This document shows positions 29,142-39,538 of a DNA stretch of 64,000 bases, one piece after another. The position numbers and the translations under genes are program-made. The DNA is taken from contig OY969783.1 of NCBI GenBank assembly GCA_963702995.1, positions 6,804,258 to 6,868,257 of the forward strand. The letters are read 5' to 3'. How positions within the stretch are numbered: the stretch's first letter is position 1; the number at the start of each line of letters is the position of its first letter. A model generated the notes under the pieces. The model did no database searches. It saw only the letters and a program-made list of their open reading frames with translations, and was not told the DNA's origin. The DNA comes from MFD04580-c1 sp963702995. Lineage in GTDB: Bacteria > Planctomycetota > Phycisphaerae > Tepidisphaerales > Tepidisphaeraceae.

Positions 29142-32100
29142 TCACATCGCCGGCTCCAGGACCGCTTCCCGGCCGTCAACGGATTCAGTCCGCCGGCCCG
29201 CTACCTCGGACGGGATAGCCGAGAGCGGGTCAGCGCCGATTGTGCCGCGGAGCTGGTCCAGGTACTGGGGCCGGGTGACCTCGTCCAGGCGGTGCCGGGC
29301 GGCGGCCAGTCGGTCGGTGATCCCCATGCGGCTCGCCACGTCGCGGTGGCTCTGGCGGGCCAGGAAGTTGGACAGGTAATCGACGTGCCGCCGCCACAGC
29401 ACGATGTCGCGCCGCTGCTTGGTGCGGAGGCGCTCCTGGTACCACTCGCTGGCCAGAAGGTATTCTCGTGTGAACATCGCCCGCAGCTCCGGCGATTCCA
29501 CGTCGGCTGTTTGCGGGTCGGCCGCCATGAGGCGGACCAGCGCCTGCAACGGCGGGCAGAGGGCGTCGATCCCCCCGTCCTCGAAGTACCCCAGCGCGAC
29601 CCGCTGCTGCGCCTCGACGATGTTGTCCACCCCTTCGACGTATGCCGTCAGGCTCTGGCATTCGGGGCAGAGAATGGCGGTATCGAAGACCTTCGACGGG
29701 CTGTCAAACACCCGCCCGAAGAAGTCATGCACGAACTTCGCCGTGATCCGGTAGCCCAATCGGCTGGAGCGGACGATCCGGCCGTCCACCTCGATGTCGG
29801 GGACTTTGGTGAGGTACTTGTTGTCGATCAGGAACGGGACGCGCCGCTCGCTGGGGGTCAGGCGGGCCCAGATCTCCGGGATCAGCAGGCTGATGTCGTG
29901 GTCAACGCGGACGTCGGGCCCGACGTAACCGGCGGCCGTCGAAAAGCCGTCGTAGCCGGTCAGGATCGCGCTCGACCAGCGCGTTGTTCAGGTCCGCACA
30001 GGGGAGCAGGGCGTTGAACGGGCCCTTGGTCAGCGCGCCTTCCGAGCCGGCGCCCGTTGTCGAGGGGCTCTTGCCGGTCAAGCTGCAGATGTAATCCATG
30101 AACAGCTCAGGCAGCTCCTGGTAGTGGATCGGGTTGTAGACCGCCAGCGGCCGAATGCCCGCGGCCGGGTCGGCCGGGTTGTTGCGCCGCCCACTCAGGA
30201 CCGCGGTGACGGGGAAGACCACTTTCTCGTTCCAGGGGATGCGGCGATAGAGCCGCACGGCGACCTCCGCCAGGTACCGGTCCCGCGGCCGCGACACGTC
30301 AGGGCGAATCTGCAGGTAGCGCGGGTTCTTGCTCGGTTTCCCTTCAACAATCCGCGGGTTGGCCGAACTGACGACATAGCCGGAGCCTTTCACGGCGATA
30401 TCCGCGATGACCTTCCGCATCGGCGGGGTGAACTTCTCGAAGCCGATGGAGTCGTCGGTCATCTCGCGCGCCTCGGCGGCCGAGATGGGCTGATAGTTGG
30501 AGGCGAAGAGCCCCGGCCGCGACATGTCCAGCTCGGTCTGCTTGTCGAACCCGCGATGGATCGCTTCGTCGGGTCGCTGGAAGAGCCGGTATTCGCAGTT
30601 CTCGACCACCTTCAGGCTGGGGTTCTCGTACGACTTGGGCAGGTGCGCAAGCAGCTCAGTCCGCACGACCACCGACGCGGAGATGTCGTCCTCCATCTGC
30701 ACCTTGTCGGCGGCGATGAAGTCCTGGCGCAGCTTGTACAGCCGCCACCCGCCTTCGTCGGACTGCCCGACGCGGAGGTAGCTGCCGACGGCTTTGCGGT
30801 TGTCGAGCTTCAGCTCGTGGCCGGGCGAGCCATTGACCTCATCGACCGTGAAATGGTCGCGCCAGTTCGTCCCCCACTGCGGCTTGTAGAACCGCTTGAT
30901 GAAGAAGACGAGCGATCGGACGTGATCGGGGATCGACTCCAGCCACGCGTTGTATTCGTCGGTGAACTCCCCCGGCGACGGCGTAAGCAGCTTGATGACC
31001 GACCCCAGCGACCGGAGCGGGCTTAGGATCGGGCGGCTGGGGCGATTCGTGTAATTGTGGGCGAACTGCGGCAGGTGCCGGTCGGAGTAGACGCGATTGA
31101 AGATCATGTCCACCTGCGCCAGGTCGGTCCGCAGGTCGGCGGTGAAGATCGCGCCATAGACGACGGCATCGACGATCGACTTGGAGATCTCGCTCTTCCC
31201 CCCGCCCGAGACCGTGCACGGCTTGTGGCAGAACGTCCCTTCGGCCACCGTGCCGACCAGCCGCCAGCTCGGCGCGCCGGGGTGCTTTTCCATGCGGATC
31301 TTGTAGCCGGTGGGGTGGACGTAGACCTTCCCCGGAAGAAGCTTGATCTCGCGCGCGACGCCGCCCGCGGACCAGCTCACGCGCTGGCGGGGCAGATTGA
31401 TGCGCGTGTCTTCGGGGATGTAGATGATGGAATCGTCGGCGCGGTCGATGCCGTACCCCTCGGGCATCACCTCCACCTGGCTGCCCCGCAGCGCCATCGC
31501 TTCCGCGAAATGATACCCCTTGCTTTGAATGTGGCTGTCAACGTGGAACTCTTCCCCCAGGCTGTAGCTGGCGAAGGCGAGCGCGCCGCCGGCGTGCTCT
31601 TCTTCGGCCAGGCCGAACAGGTTGGCCGAGAAGCTGATCTGCGTCTTCACTTCCTTCTTGCTGTAACCGTAATAGTTGTCCGCGATCAGCGTGACCATGA
31701 CGCCGGCCGTCGTGCGGCAGGTGACCTTGAACGCCTTGCCGTCGTTGTACGTCTCCGCTTCGGTCTTCCAGCACATGCCCTGCGCCCGCTGTCGGGTGGT
31801 GGCGTGGTCCCAGTGAGGGAGGCCCAGCAGCTTCTTCGACAGGCCCGGCAGATGCGGGGCCAGGATGATGCAGCCGGTGTGCCCGGTCCAATGCTCGATG
31901 TCGAGCCCCGCGTCCTGGTCGGGCAGATAGGGGTCCCCGGCGTTGCCGAAGATCGATTCGACGAAGTCGATATTCGAGATCAGCCCGCCCGGGGCGAAGA
32001 ACCGGATCTCCATCGATTTTCGGGCGATGAACCCCGGCACCTCCGGGCAGACCACCGGGCGAAGCAACAGCGAGCAGAAAAGCTCCGCGCGCTCCGACTG

Positions 32101-32685
32101 CCGCGCGGTGAACGGCAGCGCCAGCAGCTCGCGCGGCGGGTTCAGCGCGGCGTGAAGAAGATTGCCATACACGTGCAACGGCACCGAGACTTTGTCGGCC
32201 GGGATCGGCAGGCCTCCTTCGGCGATATGGAAGACTCCCTGCGTCGTACGGCGATCGCTGCGCGGGTTGTGGAGCACGCCCTGGCCCACGCGATAGCTCT
32301 CGACCAGCTCGTTGCCGTACTTGTCTTCGCCGATCGGCAGCGACAACTCCCGCGCCAGCCCGTGGCGGTCCACCACAAACGTGCGGGAAGGGAGCCGGAT
32401 CGGCCCCATCAGCGACTCCGACGCGAGATGCTCGTCCAGGAAGCTCTGGATCCGCTGATCCGCCGGGCACAAATGCCCATCGAGCAGGCGCGAGAACTCC
32501 TGATAGTCCGCCAGCAGGTCGCGGGCGACGTCCAGGAACGCCGTCTCTTCCGCCCGACCGGCCGCCGGAGCGCCCAGCGCCGCCAGCTTTAGGTTGATAT
32601 AGCGGGTGAGCTCATTGCGCTCGTCAACGACGCTCATCCCATCCGATGTCAGCCCAAGCGCCCGCTTCCAGTCGATGTGGCCCAT
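29142..32685 (-). CDS. Probable PPi-dependent phosphoenolpyruvate carboxykinase, frameshifted near 29968
   Basis: The restored protein is about 1180 aa, within the size range of the large (about 130 kDa) diphosphate-type PEPCK and far larger than ATP or GTP enzymes. It contains a phosphate-binding-like loop CTVSGGGKSEISKSI in the middle, conserved-looking GHTGCIILAPHLPGLSKKLL, and DHFTVDEVNGSPGHEL. PPi-PEPCK interconverts oxaloacetate plus PPi with PEP, CO2 and Pi. My assignment rests on size and the glycine-rich loop, not on an alignment. At 29967-29970 one CG unit is missing from a CG run; restoring it joins NALV to AILTGYDGFSTAAGYVG and continues to EAVLEPAM. ATG at 32685 has AAGGA upstream. 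Confidence 0.6.
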
Positions 32686-33242
32686 GATCGCAAGATCCTT
32701 TCAGATCGGTCGGCGGCCGCCCACGTTATGCGGTGTGCGACGTGGCGTGACCTCTCTCGCCGGCCAGACCGGCGGAGTCGCCATCGCCCGCATCCACCTG
32801 CGCGGGGCTAAGCCTTCGTGTGTTGTTGGAGGCCCAGGGCCCATCTGTTGTGGGCCGAAGCCGAGGAGCGGTTGGTTGGCCGCCGGTGCGGAGCCCGGCC
32901 GTTCAATCGGACGCGCAGTAGCTTAGCGGAAGTAACGTCGAAGCGAAAAGGGGCGGTCGTTCCAAAACAGTCTACTCGACCGCTCGGCGAGTGATCGCCC
33001 TTGAGAGAACCTATTGTAAGTGGACCGCTTCCCACGAGCGGCGCGGGCCGGAAGCGGGCAGTCGCCGTGGTCGGCGACTGATTTATTCGATGAGCGATCC
33101 ACGTCCGCACGGAGGCGGGGCCGCGAATTCTTCCGGGGGAGGCTCGCTGGCAGACCCGGCTTTCCGACGTTTCGTTTCCAACGGTCGGGCGGTGCGGAGG
33201 GGTCGGAGGACCGCTTCCTGACGGGCGCGGCTCGCTGAATGA
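32686..33242. other. Intergenic region with one dispersed repeat copy
   Basis: These 557 bp contain no credible gene. A full copy of the CCGCTTCCTGACGGGCGCGG repeat is at 33210-33235, ending 8 bases before the next stop codon, and a decayed copy is near 33023-33050. The promoter of the leftward large gene must lie near 32700-32800. Confidence 0.5.
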
Positions 33243-35285
33243 TTAGGACTGAGGCGGGGTCACCTTGATCGGCCGCTTCTTCTCCTGCGGCTTACCTGAT
33301 TTCGGATCGCGGTCTGGCGCTGCGTCGGCGGACGACCGTACGGTGGCCGCGTCTGGCGGCGGGGGCGCTGTGTTCGGGAGCGTTCCGCCCGCCTTCTCCA
33401 GCGGCCGATCGGTCGTCCCGGTCTGCGTCGCTTCCCCGGCGCCGCCCGGCTTGAGGTTCGGCGCGGCCCACAGCGCGATCGACGCGGCCGTCGCCCCCGC
33501 GATCAACCGCCCCAGCCCCAGCCCTCCCTGCCCAGCCGGAGCAGGCGGCGGCCCATACCGCGCGCGGCGGATCTTCAGGGAGTTCTTCTCATGAATTCGG
33601 TAAACGACGTTCCGCACCGCGTCGTCCCGGACGAACCGGGCGCCGGTCTTGAAGAGGCGATACCACAGGTGGTAGTCGTCCGCCCCGAGCCCAACCGCCT
33701 TCTCCTGATAGTTCCCGGCAAGGCGGCACGACGCCGTCCGCATCATCACCGACGAGTGCGGGAGCATGTTGTCATCGCTATTCCCGGTGAACATCGTCTC
33801 AAGCGGCTTATGGGGCCACTTACGGGGGCCGTACACCCCGTCTTCCAGGGTCGTCAGCAGGCAGCCGTAGACATCGGCGGGGCGGCCGTCGAGCGTGGCC
33901 AGCGCGCGGCCGAGGTAGTCGGGGAGAAGCTGGTCGTCGTAGTCGAGCGGCTTGTAAAACTCGGTGTCGCACTGCTCGACGCCCCGGCGATGAAGCCCCG
34001 AGCAATGGGTGATGTCCGGCTCCAGCCCAGTGCAGATCAGCGGCAGATCGTATCGCCCGGCCAGGTATTCGCCGTACGCCCAGTCGCCGTCCACCAGCAG
34101 GATGGTCTTGAACTGCCGACAGGTCTGCAGGGCGACGCTGCTGACGGCGTCGTCGAGATGCTCGATCGGCATCCCCTTGTGGATGCGGACGGCGATCGTC
34201 ACCCGCGGGGTGTCGCACTGGAGGCTCGTGTGCGTCATCCGGGCCAGCGTGCCGCCGTGCGCTTTGCGATACCCAGCCGCCAAGGAGAGGCTTTCGGCCG
34301 AGGCGAGGCACGTCATCGCTTTGCATGGAATCGCGCGTAAAATCGCCGCGTAGGCCGCCTTCGCCAGCTTTCGCGGGTTGGCGTTCCAATCGATCAGCGC
34401 GCCGTTGACTTCGTCCGTGACGAAATCCGCCACCCCGCAGGAGCGCGTCACCACCGCCGGCACGCCGCAACTGAGCGCCTCGGCTGCCGTAAGCAGGAAC
34501 CCTTCCCGCTCGCTGTTGCCCAAAAGGACGTGCGCCCCGCGAAGCCGATCCTGGTAGCTGAAGGCGTCGAAGCTCAGCGGCCGCAGGTCGAGCCGGTCTA
34601 GCACCTTCAACTTGCGGGCGAGTTTGAGCAGCTTGTCGAGCGTCTCCGCCTGCTTCCGCCGCGTATACGCGTGGGCGGCCGTCTCCGCTCCCGTGTACGC
34701 CCGGACGACAATCCGCGGGTCCAGCGCGAGCAGGTAAGGGAGCGTCAAGAGCCCCTTGCTCTCCAGCGGCCGCCCCATCCAGACGACGACAATCCGATTC
34801 TTATTCAGCCGCCCCTTCACCGACGCAAATTCCGTCACCGGCGGCGGCAGAACCCCCGCCACCGAGTGCCCGCCCCTGGCCACCCACGGCGCGAACCGAT
34901 CCAACACCTGCCCCGACACGCCCGCGACCGTGACCCCGCGCAGGTGCCCGTAGGCCTTATTGATGTATCGCCACCCCTCATCATCCCAGGAGTGGAGCAA
35001 GACCGACGTCGGCCGCTCCGGCAGGCCGGTCAGGTCGCCGTAGCTCAGCACCCAGCAGGAGGCGTCCGCCGGGGCCTGGCGGGTGATCGACCCGACCGAA
35101 AACCCGTTCCGATAGGCCGCATCGAGTAGCGGCATGTCGTCCGACTGGCAAAAGAGGGTGGTGCGATCCCGCACCCAGTCGGGCAGCGCGGAAATCATCC
35201 GCAGCACGGCGATCTGCGCACCCCCCAGTGCGAGGTTATGGCTCACGACGCAGGGGGCAATGGATTGAAGGGGGCCGGAACTCAT
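33243..35285 (-). CDS. Bifunctional GT4-GT2 glycosyltransferase with C-terminal membrane helix
   Basis: The 680-aa product combines two glycosyltransferase folds. Residues about 10-345 are GT4-like: VVVWMGRPLESKGLLTLPYL, GNSEREGFLLTAAEALSCGVPAVVT and DFVTDEVNGALID. Residues about 360-590 are GT2-like: VTIAVRIHKGMPIEHLDDAVSSV, ILLVDGD, KPLDYDDQLLPDYLGRAL and GADDYHLWYRL. A short hydrophobic segment near 610-625 (LIAGATAASIALWAA) and a proline-rich basic tail (KKRPIKVTPPQS) follow, which could anchor the enzyme at the membrane. It probably builds a cell-surface glycan. The start MSSGPLQ is chosen by homology-like content; its ribosome binding site is weak. Confidence 0.82.
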   Translation of the reverse strand: MSSGPLQSIAPCVVSHNLALGGAQIAVLRMISALPDWVRDRTTLFCQSDDMPLLDAAYRNGFSVGSITRQAPADASCWVLSYGDLTGLPERPTSVLLHSWDDEGWRYINKAYGHLRGVTVAGVSGQVLDRFAPWVARGGHSVAGVLPPPVTEFASVKGRLNKNRIVVVWMGRPLESKGLLTLPYLLALDPRIVVRAYTGAETAAHAYTRRKQAETLDKLLKLARKLKVLDRLDLRPLSFDAFSYQDRLRGAHVLLGNSEREGFLLTAAEALSCGVPAVVTRSCGVADFVTDEVNGALIDWNANPRKLAKAAYAAILRAIPCKAMTCLASAESLSLAAGYRKAHGGTLARMTHTSLQCDTPRVTIAVRIHKGMPIEHLDDAVSSVALQTCRQFKTILLVDGDWAYGEYLAGRYDLPLICTGLEPDITHCSGLHRRGVEQCDTEFYKPLDYDDQLLPDYLGRALATLDGRPADVYGCLLTTLEDGVYGPRKWPHKPLETMFTGNSDDNMLPHSSVMMRTASCRLAGNYQEKAVGLGADDYHLWYRLFKTGARFVRDDAVRNVVYRIHEKNSLKIRRARYGPPPAPAGQGGLGLGRLIAGATAASIALWAAPNLKPGGAGEATQTGTTDRPLEKAGGTLPNTAPPPPDAATVRSSADAAPDRDPKSGKPQEKKRPIKVTPPQS

Positions 35286-35402
35286 CTTGGGGATTTCTGA
35301 CAGAGTGCACCACCCACAGCCAACACGACTTGCTCTCGCGGCCGCAGTCCATCGCACAGCGGTCGCATTGACTCATACGCCTGACGTCGAGTCGAGTTTA
35401 CC

Positions 35403-36059
35403 TCACGTCTTCGACTCGGTCGACGAAGCCAGCAAAGTTGCCACGGCGGGCCCTGCCGGGCCGACCGGGAACCCGCCCGCCGGCCGGTTTGCCCTGGCCC
35501 GAAGCACCTCTTTCAGCTCCGCAACCTGAGACGCGTCGCGGAAGCCTCGTTTGGGGATGGCCAAACCGGCGGGGCCGGGGAGAGAGATGAGGAGGCAATG
35601 GTCGGCTTCCTCCCAATCGGCGACGATGGCCCATTGGTATCGAGTCCGGACCGTTGCGTCGCCATAATCAATCCCCTCATCGTGGAACAGAATTTCCTTC
35701 TGGATTTGCAGCGTCGGGTTATTTTCCAGCAGTGATTTGCCAATATTTCGCTGCGCATATCGAAAGAACGCGTAGATGCACAAGAAGAGGACAAGCCACG
35801 GGATGACCGGCAGGACCAATTCGCTGAACTCGCTCGCCGGCGCGTCGCCAGACGGTAGGGTGGCGCCGCGGGCTGGGGAGGGCTTCCGGTGGACTAAGCT
35901 CGCGAGCACGACGGTCAAAACAACGAAAAGGGCCCAGCCGAAAAGACCTTTTTTGACCTGCCGGGATCGAAGCGTCCTGCGGCGAAGCTTGATCCCGTAT
36001 CGATACCCCTCGCTGAGGTCTTCGGCGGTGTAGGTGAACTCTGCCCTGATTGGTTCCAT
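35403..36059 (-). CDS. YcxB-like membrane protein
   Basis: The 218-aa protein has an N-terminal cytoplasmic segment (FTYTAEDLSEGYRYG), two membrane helices (about residues 40-58 and 83-102), and a C-terminal soluble domain with HDEGIDYGDATVRTRYQWAI and CLLISLPGPAGLAIPKRGF. This arrangement matches the YcxB-like family, whose function is unknown. The end is proline- and alanine-rich (PAGGFPVGPAGPAVA). It is read in the same direction as the GT4-GT2 gene and could share its transcript, with a 117-bp gap. Confidence 0.65.
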   Translation of the reverse strand: MEPIRAEFTYTAEDLSEGYRYGIKLRRRTLRSRQVKKGLFGWALFVVLTVVLASLVHRKPSPARGATLPSGDAPASEFSELVLPVIPWLVLFLCIYAFFRYAQRNIGKSLLENNPTLQIQKEILFHDEGIDYGDATVRTRYQWAIVADWEEADHCLLISLPGPAGLAIPKRGFRDASQVAELKEVLRARANRPAGGFPVGPAGPAVATLLASSTESKT

Positions 36060-36135
36060 GGCTCCCACTTCGGGGTCAACGATCGATCCCCAAACCTGGC
36101 CGATCGCGCTCGGCGGAGGCAGACGTCGCGGCTTC

Positions 36136-37326
36136 TCACCCCCGCAGGAAATGCCCCATCAATTCATGCCCCCGCTCGAGCTTCAACCCGCCGGCGGCCG
36201 CGTTTTGTTCTGAGTAGGGCTTCCGCTGCGTCGGCGCGACGCCCGTCCCGGCGATCGTGAAGGGAGTCGGGGCGTAACCGTGAGTTCGCGTGGCGATGTT
36301 CGTCGGGTGGTCGGGCAGGACCATCACCCGCCATTCGGGGAACGTCCGCAGCTTCTCCAGTACCGGGCCGACGACGTGCTTGTCGATGTGCTCGATCGCA
36401 TCCACCTTCGTCTTCCAGTCGGCCTGGTGGCTCGCCTCGTCGGGCGCTTCGATGTGTGAGAAGACCAAATCGTACTTGTCGAGCATTGCGGCCGTCGTCT
36501 CGCCCTGGCCCGCGTAATTCGTGTCGTGGAAGCTGGTCATCCCGTCAACCTCCTGAACCTCCCAGCCGAGCAACGCCGCCAGCCCGCGGAGCAGATCGAC
36601 CCCGGTAATCATGCAGCCGCTGCCGACCCCGAATCGGTCTGAAAACGTCGGCATGTTCGGCGCGTGCCCCTGGCCCCAAAGCCAGACTTGCGTCGCCAGG
36701 TTCACTCCCCGCTCGCGCCGGGCGCGGTTGACGTCGCTGTGGGCGAAGAGGCTGGCCGAGACGTCCATGATCCGCCGGAGGATCTCGCTGCCGGTGCCCG
36801 TCGGCAACCACTTTTCCAGCGGCTGTTCAGGGATCTCGTGCGGCGGCTTGGTCTTCAGCTCGAACGGCTGCTGCCCGCGATAGACAAGAAGGTTCCGATA
36901 GCTCACCCCCTGGAAGAACTCAAACCCCGGCTCGCGGATCACCTCGGCCAGGTCGAACAGAAGTTGCCGCGCCTCGGCGTTGGTGATCCCCCCGGCCGAG
37001 TGGTCCTTCATGACGCCCGACGCCGTGGTGACAAGGTTGCAGCGAAAAACCCAGTCGCTCGGCTCCAGCGGGATCTTCTGAGCGGCCGCCTCCAGCGGCG
37101 CCCGCCCAGTGTGGTAGACGGCCGGGTCGTACCCCAGGAGCGACATGGTCGCCACGTCGCTGCCGCTCTCAAACCCCTCCGGAACCGTCCGCGCCAGCCC
37201 CTGGCGGCCGCTCATGGCGATGGCATCCATGTTCGGCGTATGGGCCGCCTCGATCGGTGTCTTCCCGCCCAGCTCCTTCAATGGCTCATCCGCGGCCCCG
37301 TCGGGGATAATGATCGCGTATTTCAT
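36136..37326 (-). CDS. apgM: Cofactor-independent phosphoglycerate mutase, ApgM type
   Basis: The 396-aa protein belongs to the archaeal-type 2,3-bisphosphoglycerate-independent mutases of the alkaline phosphatase superfamily. It begins KYAIIIPDGAADEPLKELGG with the first metal aspartate. The nucleophile serine is probably in FESGSDVATMSLLGYDP. Later metal ligands lie in VFSHIEAPDEASHQADW, VMVLPDHPTNIATRTHGYAP and nearby. It interconverts 2- and 3-phosphoglycerate in glycolysis. Some members of this group have been proposed to replace homoserine kinase, so the exact role should be tested against the threonine pathway of the genome. Confidence 0.88.
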   Translation of the reverse strand: MKYAIIIPDGAADEPLKELGGKTPIEAAHTPNMDAIAMSGRQGLARTVPEGFESGSDVATMSLLGYDPAVYHTGRAPLEAAAQKIPLEPSDWVFRCNLVTTASGVMKDHSAGGITNAEARQLLFDLAEVIREPGFEFFQGVSYRNLLVYRGQQPFELKTKPPHEIPEQPLEKWLPTGTGSEILRRIMDVSASLFAHSDVNRARRERGVNLATQVWLWGQGHAPNMPTFSDRFGVGSGCMITGVDLLRGLAALLGWEVQEVDGMTSFHDTNYAGQGETTAAMLDKYDLVFSHIEAPDEASHQADWKTKVDAIEHIDKHVVGPVLEKLRTFPEWRVMVLPDHPTNIATRTHGYAPTPFTIAGTGVAPTQRKPYSEQNAAAGGLKLERGHELMGHFLRG

Positions 37327-37537
37327 CTCCTCCCGACTGTAGCCAAAGCGGCCGATTCGTGCACGGGGCGGAATTGGGTGATGCCGGTCCGTCCGCTGTC
37401 AATTCTGGCGAAGGCGTTAGCACGAGGGTGTGTTGAACGGACGTACCGCTTCGTCGCATGACCGGCTCTCGTGCGGAACATTCGCGGGGCGCACAATAGC
37501 CGGGCGTGGCCACATGCTTTCGCCTGATCCGTGAAGC

Positions 37538-37867
37538 TTACGCGCTGACCACCACGCACAGCTCACTTGGTTCGCGCTCTCTATTCGCCCAGATCTCGAC
37601 CGTACTTTGGGAACGCGATACAGCCAGTTTCGCGACAGCGTGCAGGAGCACGGTGCAGACGTGGATCTCTTTTCTCGGAGTCGCTATAACGCCGCGAAAC
37701 AGCTTGCAGAAACCGGGGCGTTCCAGAAGGCTCGCTTTTTCGTCGGTCGGCGCTATCGACGTTTCACCATCCATCGCCATCCACGTGCCAATGGCGATAC
37801 AGGAAGGCGTTGAAACAACCGGCTTTCCGCCCATTGTCTGCGGGATGTCTCCGCTCTTGATATCCAT
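37538..37867 (-). CDS. Small protein of unknown function
   Basis: This 109-aa reading frame starts MDIKSGDIPQTMGGKPVVST, followed by CIAIGTWMAMDGETSIA and a C-terminus with VCTVLLHAVAKLAVSRSQST. The composition is balanced and globular-looking, unlike the arginine-rich false frames around it. Base composition is visibly less GC-rich than in neighbours, which could mean acquisition from elsewhere. No good ribosome binding site is visible, and I do not recognise the family. It ends 43 bases before the trmL stop on the same strand and is downstream of trmL. Confidence 0.5.
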   Translation of the reverse strand: MDIKSGDIPQTMGGKPVVSTPSCIAIGTWMAMDGETSIAPTDEKASLLERPGFCKLFRGVIATPRKEIHVCTVLLHAVAKLAVSRSQSTVEIWANREREPSELCVVVSA

Positions 37868-37910
37868 GATGAGCAGCAATGAGTTCGGGGACGAAGAGTC
37901 ACCGTTGTGA

Positions 37911-38465
37911 TCATCGTCGAGCCTCTCGTGATGCGTCAGTCGGATCGAGGCCTCGCTGTGAATCCCCTTGCCGCATCGCCTCATACAACCCCACGGCCGC
38001 CGCCGAGCTGAGGTTGAGGCATCGTTCCCCTTCCGCCTGCGGGATTCTCACTGTGCGGCCGGGGTGTGACTGAAGCAGGGCCTCGTCCAATCCGCGCGTT
38101 TCGCTGCCGAGCAGGAGCCAGTCGCCGTCGCGGAAGTCGGCTTGCCAGAGCGGGACGTCGCCGCGAGTGGAGAAGAGCCAGCGATTTGCCGCGCCGCCGC
38201 TGGCGGCGAGGAAGGCGGCCGTGTCGTCGTGCAGGGTGAGGCGCAGGCGCGGCCAGTAGTCCATGGCGCTGCGCTTGAGCTTGGCGTCGGAGAGGATGAA
38301 CCCGAGCGGCCGCACCAGGTGGAGCTCGGTCCCGGTGGCGACGCAGAGGCGGCCGATGTTCCCCGTGTTGGGCGCGATCTGGGGCTGGAGCAGCGCGATC
38401 TTCAACGCGTGCGGCCGCAGAGCGGCGGCGTCGCCGCGAGGAGGGGGCGGTGGGGGTTCGGTCAT
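37911..38465 (-). CDS. trmL: tRNA (cytidine(34)-2'-O)-methyltransferase TrmL
   Basis: TrmL is a SPOUT-class enzyme that methylates the 2'-hydroxyl of the wobble base in tRNA-Leu, using S-adenosylmethionine. The 184-aa product has motif 1 IALLQPQIAPNTGNIGRLC, the middle LHLVRPLGFILSDAKLKRSAMDYW, the cofactor-binding knot LLLGSETRGLDEALLQ, and RIPQAEGERCLNLSSAAAVGLYEA. The start MTEPPPPP was chosen because the family motif begins 23 residues later; an upstream extension would run into the palindromic repeat at 38501-38602. Confidence 0.92.
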   Translation of the reverse strand: MTEPPPPPPRGDAAALRPHALKIALLQPQIAPNTGNIGRLCVATGTELHLVRPLGFILSDAKLKRSAMDYWPRLRLTLHDDTAAFLAASGGAANRWLFSTRGDVPLWQADFRDGDWLLLGSETRGLDEALLQSHPGRTVRIPQAEGERCLNLSSAAAVGLYEAMRQGDSQRGLDPTDASREARR

Positions 38466-38500
38466 ATTAAGGCCGACGGCGGAGGGGCTCATTACGTCCC

Positions 38501-38602
38501 GTAGGGACCGCACCGCGGTCCGCCACAGCGCAGTTGATTCGGTCAAACACGGCCGCCTCGCCGATGGCACGGGAGAGGTGCGGACCGCAATGCGGTCCCT
38601 AC
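38501..38602. repeat. Palindromic repeat (GTAGGGACCGCAnnGCGGTCC family)
   Basis: The 22-bp arms at 38501-38522 and 38581-38602 are inverted repeats with two mismatches at the centre of each arm. Each arm is itself partly palindromic (GGACCGC/GCGGTCC). It sits between the phosphatase stop and the trmL start, both leftward, and has the look of a non-autonomous miniature element. Confidence 0.85.
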
Positions 38603-38616
38603 GAACGTTACACCGA

Positions 38617-39424
38617 TTATTCCGGGTCGATCAAGCGGCCGGCGCGATCAACCTGAATCAGTTCGCCGCTCTCATGGCAGACGGCCGAAAGGCGGCCATG
38701 CGGCACAAGCGCCGACGCCGTATCGACCAGCACGATGCTCGGCCCGCGGATCGGCTCATTCCTGGCCTTGGTCACCGACAGCGGGAAGTGCTCCACGGGC
38801 GTGTGGCCAAAATAGCCCGTCCGCGCCCAGCGCTTGCGATCCATGATCTCAGGGCCGTAGCGGCCCCAGATGATCTTGTTGCGAAGAATCGCGCGATTGC
38901 AGAGTTGGCCGGCAAAATCAGTATCCGTGTCCTGTGGGCCCCACATCGCGTGGGCCACGAACAGGTCCGGCTCGTCGTCGATCACGGGGGGCAGCCGCCG
39001 TAGAAAATCCCGATGGGCGGCCGGCACGGGCTCGAAGAGGGCCTGGATGGCTTCTCGGGTTGGGGCGGCCGTTACGCGTTCGATGTCGGCGACATCGACG
39101 CCGTAACTGTGGAGTGTCCAGTCCAGTCCGAAGTTGATGAACCAGGTGTAAGCGGCGACAGGATCGCCATCCTCGGGCACGCCGGCATAGCCGCGGCCGT
39201 TCAGGATGACGTCCAGCACGTCGTCATGGTTCCCCCGGGCGAAGCGCGCGGCCGGCCGCGGCGAGGGCGAGCAGGCGATCGATCACGCCGCGCAAATTCG
39301 GGCCGCGGTTGACGTAGTCACCAACGAAGAAGAATCGGGCGGCCGCGTCGCGGGGCTCGATCGCCTGGAGAAGGCCTTCCAGCGGGACAAGCATCCCATG
39401 AACGTCGCCAATCACCCATCGCAT
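38617..39424 (-). CDS. PPP-family metallophosphatase, frameshifted near 39247
   Basis: The restored protein is about 270 aa. It has the calcineurin-like/PPP metal-site motifs: GDVHG near residue 6, GDYVNRGP (usually GDYVDRGP), and a GNHD motif that is recovered only by adding one CG unit at the CG run 39244-39250, giving RARFARGNHDDVLDVILNG. Later histidines are in DLFVAHAMWGP and TGYFGHTPVEHF. The protein is likely a serine/threonine phosphatase or diadenosine tetraphosphatase-like enzyme. The Asp-to-Asn change in the second motif is visible directly and might lower activity. It is divergent from the pterin dehydratase gene. Confidence 0.8.
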
Positions 39425-39538
39425 GTCGTCACGGCCTCACGGGTTGTTGGATCCGATGAGCTTTCCTCGTGGCAAAGGCGCCCCTATCCTCTCATCGGTC
39501 AGACGCGACGCGACCTGCGTCAATTCACGAGGACGCCC

